From positions 1 through 10,181 of the forward strand of contig JAHWIA010000024.1 of assembly GCA_019322855.1 (NCBI GenBank): a DNA stretch of 10,181 bases. The letters run 5' to 3'. A program made the position numbers and the translations under genes. Source of the DNA: Candidatus Woesearchaeota archaeon. Its GTDB lineage: Archaea > Nanobdellota > Nanobdellia > Woesearchaeales > WJKV01. Below are positions 6,104-10,181 of this stretch, one piece after another. The number at the start of each line of letters is the position of its first letter. Positions within the stretch are counted from its first letter, which is position 1. The notes beneath the pieces were generated by a model that worked only from the letters and a program-made list of their open reading frames with translations, did not search any database and was not told the DNA's origin.

Positions 6104-6143
6104 GGCTTGAAATCTGCAAATAATGCTCTAGAAAAGAAGATCT

Positions 6144-6153
6144 CTATAAATAT
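6144..6153 (-). promoter_or_regulatory. Probable TATA box of the ribosomal protein operon
   Basis: Minus strand AATATTTATAG is a fair archaeal TATA box. A start about 25 nt downstream would lie near 6120, giving a leader of roughly 85 nt before uL3. On the plus strand the same site reads TATAAATA, so direction is not certain from sequence alone. Confidence 0.4.
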
Positions 6154-6299
6154 TGGATTTTATGAAGATCGTATCAATTTCCAAAGCCCTTTGCTCCAGA
6201 GCGGATACAATTATGGTTTATGTCCCCTCAACTTCCCGTAAAAACCCTTAAATTTTGATTTGAACGGTCTTATGTATTTCACTCAGGATATAGAAGGGA

Positions 6300-6307
6300 T
6301 TTATAAA
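6300..6307. promoter_or_regulatory. Palindromic TATA-like element TTTATAAA
   Basis: TTTATAAA is identical on both strands. On the minus strand it would start a transcript near 6275, giving an alternative uL3 promoter with a leader of about 240 nt or a short RNA. On the plus strand it would drive RNA antisense to the polX 3' end. It sits 17 bp past the polX stop. Function is uncertain. Confidence 0.2.
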
Positions 6308-6324
6308 GTTTTCTAAAGAAATTC

Positions 6325-8028
6325 CTATTTGAGCCACTTAAGGAGCTTGTTCAGATCATATGTATTTAATAAGTTGTTTTTTCCGCACCAGCCCCTTCTG
6401 GCAAGGGCACAGCCAAGTTCAATGAATTTGAGATGATCTGTATGGTGACTGTCTGTTCCGATCGAAAGCATAACCTTGTTCTCTATTGCATCTCTTATAT
6501 GAGAAGTGTCAAGATCCATCCTTACCGGGAAGCAGTTTATCTCTAAAGCAGTCTTTGTTTCTTTTGCCTTGTCCAGGATTTTCCCAAAGTCCAGGTCATA
6601 AGCCCTCCTTTTCCCAAGCAAGATGCCAGTAGGGTGCCCTATTATGTCAACATGCTCATTCTCCATGGCAGTGATTATTCTTTTTGTCATCTTTTGTTTT
6701 CCGCCCCTGAAGCCGCTGTGGATCGCTGCCACTACCACATCAAGTTCTTTGAGCACACTGTTCTTTATATCTGGATTGCCGTCATCCTTGATATTTACTT
6801 CGCATCCAGTCAATAATCGTATGCCTGAAAGTTTCTTGTTCTCTTTTTTGATGTTCTTTGCATGTTTCAATAAATTTTTATTACTAAGTCCGCCTGCAAT
6901 CTTCAGCTTGCCTGTATGGTCTGCGATCGCAAGATACTTGTGGCCAAGTTTCTTTGCAGCGGCTCCCATCTCTTTTATTGTACAAGTCCCATCGCTTACT
7001 TTTGTGTGACTGTGAAGGTCTCCCTTGATGTCTTTATAATCAACAATCTTTGGCAGTTTATGCTTTAATGCTGCCTCTATCTCGCCTGAATTCGTCCTTA
7101 ATTCAGGAGGCATCCAGCTCATTCCCAGTTTTTTGTATATCTCTTTTTCATTCCTTCCTGCAATGAGTTTTTTGCCCTTGAACAATCCGTATTCAGAAAG
7201 CTTCATCTTCTTTTTTATTGCAATCTTCCTCAGTTCAATATTATGGGCCTTGTTGCCTGTAAAGTATTGCGTCGCACTGCCGTAGCTTTCAGCAGGAATG
7301 ACCCTAAGATCAACCTGGATCCCGCTCTTCATCTTGACACTGCTCCTTGTCGGACCTTTGCTAACTATTCTTTTCACATCCTTCAGATGAGTGAACTTGT
7401 CCATGACCTTTGCCGGCTTCTTGCTTATGACTAAAATATCTATATCCCCTATTGTCTCTTTCATCCTTCTAACACTGCCTGCAGTCTCTATCTTGCTAAT
7501 CTCTTTCAACTTCTTCATCTCAGCCATGATCTCTTCTACAATTGGCAGAACATAACCTAAAGGCATCCTTTTCTTTCTGGAAGCTGCAAACCCCAGGCCT
7601 TCAAGAATATTTTTCTCTGCTTTCAAACCAAAACCTGCAAGTTTTCTTATCTTGTGTTGTTTTGCTGCTTTTTCCAGATCCTTTAATGTTTTTATCTTAA
7701 GTTTATCGTACAATATCTTTGCTTTCTTCACACCCAAACCTTCAACTGCTGTGATTTCTTCGATATCTATAGGCAGTTTTTTCTTCAAAGAATTTAGATA
7801 TTTTGATTTGCCTGTGCGGAGATATTCATCAATCTTTTCTGATATGCTCTTTCCCACTCCTGGTATGTCTTCTAATTCGCCTTTCTTCCAGACAGTCTTG
7901 ATGTCCTTTGACATAGCCTCTATCGACTGCGCGGCTTTCCTGTAAGCCCGAGGCTTGAATTGAATGTCTTGCAGGTCTAGTAAATCAGCGATCTCGTACA
8001 GAATCTTGGCAACTTCAGCATTGCGCAT
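6325..8028 (-). CDS. polX: DNA polymerase X family protein with C-terminal PHP domain
   Basis: A 567-aa PolX-PHP protein, a family X (pol beta-like) gap-filling DNA repair polymerase fused to a PHP metal-dependent phosphoesterase that in characterised homologues acts as 3'-5' exonuclease and AP endonuclease. The N-terminal 8-kDa-like/helix-hairpin-helix region has IPGVGKSISEKI (55-66), VEGLGVKKAKILYDKL (95-110) and AGFGLKAEKN (131-140). The palm has GSVRR (184-188), catalytic Asp195 and Asp197 in GDIDILV, and Asp240 in QVDLRVIP; YFTGNKAHN (255-263) and SEYGLF (278-283) mark the thumb. The PHP domain (about 335-567) keeps its metal ligands: H339/H341, D370/H371, E410, H437, H465, E496/N498 and D526/H528. 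The start has GAGG 7 nt upstream. It lies 64 nt after the primase on the same strand. Both active sites look intact. Confidence 0.96.
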   Translation of the reverse strand: MRNAEVAKILYEIADLLDLQDIQFKPRAYRKAAQSIEAMSKDIKTVWKKGELEDIPGVGKSISEKIDEYLRTGKSKYLNSLKKKLPIDIEEITAVEGLGVKKAKILYDKLKIKTLKDLEKAAKQHKIRKLAGFGLKAEKNILEGLGFAASRKKRMPLGYVLPIVEEIMAEMKKLKEISKIETAGSVRRMKETIGDIDILVISKKPAKVMDKFTHLKDVKRIVSKGPTRSSVKMKSGIQVDLRVIPAESYGSATQYFTGNKAHNIELRKIAIKKKMKLSEYGLFKGKKLIAGRNEKEIYKKLGMSWMPPELRTNSGEIEAALKHKLPKIVDYKDIKGDLHSHTKVSDGTCTIKEMGAAAKKLGHKYLAIADHTGKLKIAGGLSNKNLLKHAKNIKKENKKLSGIRLLTGCEVNIKDDGNPDIKNSVLKELDVVVAAIHSGFRGGKQKMTKRIITAMENEHVDIIGHPTGILLGKRRAYDLDFGKILDKAKETKTALEINCFPVRMDLDTSHIRDAIENKVMLSIGTDSHHTDHLKFIELGCALARRGWCGKNNLLNTYDLNKLLKWLK

Positions 8029-8035
8029 TATCAGG

Positions 8036-8087
8036 CCTCTTTTATTTTGTATTGATTAAGAACATGTAAGATTATTAGCTATAAAAG
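8036..8087 (-). promoter_or_regulatory. Possible polX promoter (TATA) and Shine-Dalgarno
   Basis: On the minus strand CTTTTATAG (8087-8079) resembles an archaeal TATA box. A start near 8055 would give a leader of about 27 nt, containing AGAGG (8040-8036) seven nt before the polX ATG. This allows polX its own promoter, although the short gap to the primase also permits a shared transcript. Confidence 0.4.
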
Positions 8088-8092
8088 AGTTT

Positions 8093-9550
8093 CTACTCTG
8101 ACTCTGCTTTTTCTGCTTCCCTCTTCTTTCTCATCTTCTCCCTGAAGGCTTTCTGTTTTTCTTTTGTCTCTCTTATTCTTTGTTTCTGTTCTTCTGTCAA
8201 TGTTCTTTTCTTATCCTGCTCTCTTTCTTTTTCTATCTGCTGTTTCAACCTGATCTTGACATAATTTACAGGATTCTTTATCTTCTTGCATAAACCATCT
8301 GCATGACACGCTCTTATGTCTAAGAAATAAGTCTTATTATCGCAATTAGGAGGAAGAACTTTCCTGTTCTTCTGCTTTGCGTATCTTATCTGCGATAAAA
8401 GAACAGTATGGCTCAAAGGTTCTTTGTTGCATTCGTTCCATTCCAGCAATCGTTTCTCTATCTGATCATAGCTCCAGCCACAGCAAACCAAAAAATTTAT
8501 CAGCATGAATACTGCTCGTTTCCTGCCATCTTCTAAGCCTCCCAAGATGTGTTTTACACAGGGAGGAAAGAACTCTTCACGTATAGCTTCTGTAGGAATT
8601 TCCACTTCTTCTTTCTTTGACATTTCTTGTTTTTCTTCTTCTTTTCTTTCTGCCTGTTTTGCCCAATCAAACGCTTGGATGAAAATTTGTCGCGCCTGGT
8701 TAGATTTTACATTACTTCTGTCCAAAAAAGGAATCTTTCCTACTTCTACATTCTCTATCTTTGCACTTTCTGTGTCAAATTCTAGTATCTTGCTCTTTTC
8801 CACTGGGATAGAAACAAGACCTGTCTTTTGGTTGATGCTATAAACGCTCCTGAAAAGATGCCTGCTGCTGATTAATATCGTGTCAATGTCAACGATGTTG
8901 TATGGATTGAAACTTTTTCCTTTTTTGTTTTCTGCAACAAGTTCATCGAAAGTTTTATCTGTCAATTTTTTCAGTTGTTCTATACTGAATTTTTCAAGTA
9001 TTGCTGCACTCAGCTGGTCTCTTATCATCTCTGCAAGATAAGCAGCCACTGACCTTGCAGCTTCTGGGAACAAAAGCCTTGTTTCTCTTCCTTCTATAAC
9101 TTCTGGGAAGCTTTCGTAAGGAACTGCTATATGGAATCCTGCCCTGCCGCTGAACTTAATAGTGACAGGCACATCATAGTAATCTAATGCTTTTATGATA
9201 AGATCTGCAGCAAGCTTGCTGACTTCCAAAAGATCAGAATCAATGTCGAGTATCAAGTCCCAGCCAATTCTCAGATTGTCCTGCTCGCTTCTTCGCATTC
9301 CGCTCGACAGATGCAAAGGATTGCTCCACCTTTCCTCGCTTATGTCAAAGGTCAATGCGCCCTGCTTGGCAAGCTCTAATATATCTGATTTATATTGCAA
9401 AATGTCAGGCCTTTTCCCATAGCTCAGGTTGGGATAACGGACTGCAACCTCTCTGTTTTCTGAAACTTCAAGTATGGCATCTTGAACATCATCTCTACTA
9501 TAAAACTCCAATACTTTGTTCAAATCTATGTCTGCTATTTCTCCCCCCAT
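8093..9550 (-). CDS. Fused archaeo-eukaryotic DNA primase (PriS catalytic domain + PriL C-terminal Fe-S-like domain)
   Basis: A 485-aa single-chain primase, making RNA/DNA primers for replication. The catalytic PriS-like domain (about residues 1-290) has WDLILDID with metal-binding Asp102/Asp104, KFSGRAGFHIAV with Ser134/His140, and YNIVDIDTILISSRHLFR, where Asp221 or Asp223 is the likely third carboxylate, followed by SVYSINQKTGLVSIPV (235-250). After a Glu/Lys-rich linker (298-316), FFPPCVKHILGG (327-338) through ACHADGLCKKIKNPVNY (414-430) matches the PriL C-terminal Fe-S domain, with Cys331, Cys403, Cys415 and Cys421 as candidate ligands. A basic helical tail (430-485) ends the chain. No cysteine occurs before 331, so the PriS zinc knuckle is absent. 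Single-chain PriS-PriL fusions are known in Nanoarchaeum and some plasmids. The start ATG at 9550 fits a leaderless transcript from the TATA box upstream. Confidence 0.88.
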   Translation of the reverse strand: MGGEIADIDLNKVLEFYSRDDVQDAILEVSENREVAVRYPNLSYGKRPDILQYKSDILELAKQGALTFDISEERWSNPLHLSSGMRRSEQDNLRIGWDLILDIDSDLLEVSKLAADLIIKALDYYDVPVTIKFSGRAGFHIAVPYESFPEVIEGRETRLLFPEAARSVAAYLAEMIRDQLSAAILEKFSIEQLKKLTDKTFDELVAENKKGKSFNPYNIVDIDTILISSRHLFRSVYSINQKTGLVSIPVEKSKILEFDTESAKIENVEVGKIPFLDRSNVKSNQARQIFIQAFDWAKQAERKEEEKQEMSKKEEVEIPTEAIREEFFPPCVKHILGGLEDGRKRAVFMLINFLVCCGWSYDQIEKRLLEWNECNKEPLSHTVLLSQIRYAKQKNRKVLPPNCDNKTYFLDIRACHADGLCKKIKNPVNYVKIRLKQQIEKEREQDKKRTLTEEQKQRIRETKEKQKAFREKMRKKREAEKAESE

Positions 9551-9575
9551 GTAATTTAGAAATTGAACTTTCGTA

Positions 9576-9583
9576 TATATAAA
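9576..9583 (-). promoter_or_regulatory. TATA box of the primase gene
   Basis: Minus strand TTTATATA, near-perfect archaeal consensus, is centred about 29 nt before the primase ATG. That spacing puts the transcription start at or within a few nt of the start codon, so the mRNA is probably leaderless, in line with the absence of a Shine-Dalgarno. Confidence 0.6.
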
Positions 9584-9596
9584 TATTGCAGAAAAC

Positions 9597-9605
9597 TATT
9601 TAAAT
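9597..9605 (+). promoter_or_regulatory. TATA box of the htpX-like gene
   Basis: TATTTAAAT on the plus strand, with purine-rich GAAAAC just upstream as possible BRE, lies about 26 nt before the ATG at 9627, the normal TATA-to-start distance. The transcript would be leaderless. It is 14 bp from the primase TATA box on the other strand. Confidence 0.5.
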
Positions 9606-9626
9606 GGTGTGAAACTTGGATGATGT

Positions 9627-10181
9627 ATGTTTTGGAATAAGATTAAAACAGGATTATTATTGGGTGCCTTGAGCGGTGTCCTGCTCGCAATAGGCGGTTA
9701 TCTTGGGGGCACTACTGGCTTAGGAGTAGGTTTGGCTATTGCATTGACCATGAATATTGTTTCTTACTGGGCGAGCGACAAGATCGCACTGAAGATGTAT
9801 CGGGCCCAGAAAGTCAGCAAGAAAGAACAGCCAGAGCTTCACAAGATTGTTGAAGAGGTTTGCAAGGAAAGCAATTGCATCAAACCTCCTGTCTATTTAA
9901 TTCCTAATGACAGTCCAAACGCTTTTGCATGCGGAAGAAATGAAAAACACAGTGCTGTGGCAGTCACTAGAGGTCTGTTGAAGATTCTTAACAAGGACGA
10001 ACTGAAAGGCGTCATCGCCCACGAGATAGCGCACATAAAGAATAGGGATATTTTGATACAAACAGTCGCAGCTGCAATCGCAATGTCCATAAGCTATATT
10101 GCCTTGTTCGCAAGGATCGGCGCTATGGCAGGCGGTTTCGGCGGGGGAGGCGGAAGAGGCCGGAATGCAGGAGAATTGATC
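9627..10181 (+). CDS. htpX: HtpX-like M48 family membrane zinc metalloprotease, N-terminal part
   Basis: The first 185 codons of an HtpX homologue, cut by the right edge (the family is about 280-300 aa). HtpX is an integral membrane endopeptidase of membrane-protein quality control. Two hydrophobic helices near the N-terminus (about residues 8-27 and 31-48) are followed by a soluble part with SKKEQPELHKIVEEVC, PPVYLIPNDSPNAFACGRN (87-105) and AVTRGLLKILNKDELKGVIA. The zinc site HEIAH is at 132-136, in AHEIAHIKNRD. The third zinc ligand (a Glu further on) is outside the window. A third hydrophobic segment (about 143-165) and a Gly-rich stretch GGFGGGGGRGR close the visible part. The start is chosen because the nearby upstream ATG at 9623 hits a stop after five codons. 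Confidence 0.95.
   Translation, partial: MFWNKIKTGLLLGALSGVLLAIGGYLGGTTGLGVGLAIALTMNIVSYWASDKIALKMYRAQKVSKKEQPELHKIVEEVCKESNCIKPPVYLIPNDSPNAFACGRNEKHSAVAVTRGLLKILNKDELKGVIAHEIAHIKNRDILIQTVAAAIAMSISYIALFARIGAMAGGFGGGGGRGRNAGELI

Larger units (their letters stand above)
6037..6324. other. Intergenic region between polX and the ribosomal operon
   Basis: A 288-bp AT-rich stretch with no convincing gene on either strand. It contains TATA-like elements at 6144-6153 and 6300-6307, a short A5 run at 6240-6244 that reads as T5 on the minus strand and could aid termination of polX, and the leader of the uL3 transcript. The only plus-strand ORF of note is 29 codons (6162-6251), without homology I recognise. 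No tRNA cloverleaf or clear stem-loop terminator was seen. Confidence 0.7.

Noticed and set aside
5919..6119. A 66-codon minus-strand frame starting in the uL3 leader and overlapping the uL3 N-terminus
   Set aside because: It is out of frame with uL3, has no upstream signal, and its second half is simply the shifted uL3 coding sequence.
6162..6251. A 29-codon plus-strand ORF in the intergenic region beginning MKIVSISKALCSR
   Set aside because: The TATA-like site is too close (about 10 nt) to drive it, there is no ribosome-binding site, and the sequence has no recognisable family features.
6308..6324. Small inverted repeat just after the polX stop as intrinsic terminator
   Set aside because: Only about four A-T-rich base pairs with no following T run; too weak to call a terminator.
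9893..10090. Minus-strand 65-codon hydrophobic frame opposite the htpX-like gene
   Set aside because: It lies fully opposite the conserved HEIAH-containing coding region and has no family features.
1..10181. Search for tRNA, rRNA, CRISPR repeats, IS ends, att sites and defence-type genes
   Set aside because: No direct-repeat array, cloverleaf, transposase or recombinase motif, or toxin/nuclease cassette was visible; the window is core chromosomal content.

Overview
The window reads as a chromosomal segment of an archaeon. The evidence is a long minus-strand cluster of archaeal-type ribosomal proteins that includes aIF1 (SUI1) and the RNase P protein Rnp1 (Rpp29), archaeal TATA boxes, and a eukaryotic-type primase. 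The single-polypeptide primase that carries both PriS-like and PriL-C-terminal regions, the PolX-PHP polymerase and the compact ribosomal proteins point to a DPANN lineage (Woesearchaeota/Pacearchaeota/Nanoarchaeota-like). That placement is inference, because no 16S rRNA or other phylogenetic marker could be compared here.

Positions 1-6036, minus strand, hold an 'S10/spc-like' operon. In transcription order it runs uL3, uL4, uL23, uL2, uS19, uL22, uS3, uL29, aIF1, Rnp1, uS17 and uL14 (cut by the left edge). The genes are packed tightly, with gaps of 1-10 nt, four ATGA overlaps and one 20-nt overlap, so they are almost certainly one translationally coupled transcript. Several proteins carry low-complexity charged extensions (uL23 N-terminus, uL22 and uS3 C-termini).

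Positions 6037-6324 are a 288-bp intergenic region with the likely operon promoter and no convincing gene.

Positions 6325-9550, minus strand, form a DNA replication/repair pair: a fused DNA primase (485 aa) followed 64 nt downstream by a family X DNA polymerase with a C-terminal PHP phosphoesterase/exonuclease domain (567 aa).

Positions 9551-9626 are a divergent promoter region with TATA boxes facing both ways. Both are spaced so that the flanking transcripts would be leaderless or nearly so. From 9627 to the right edge, on the plus strand, is the N-terminal part of an HtpX-like M48 membrane zinc metalloprotease.

The ribosomal region is ordinary for archaea. The most interesting part is the primase: it has no cysteine before residue 331 (so no PriS zinc knuckle), an Asn where the nucleotide-binding His of primase small subunits normally sits, and a basic, helical tail after the PriL-like cysteine cluster. 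No tRNA, rRNA, CRISPR array, IS element or phage gene was seen.
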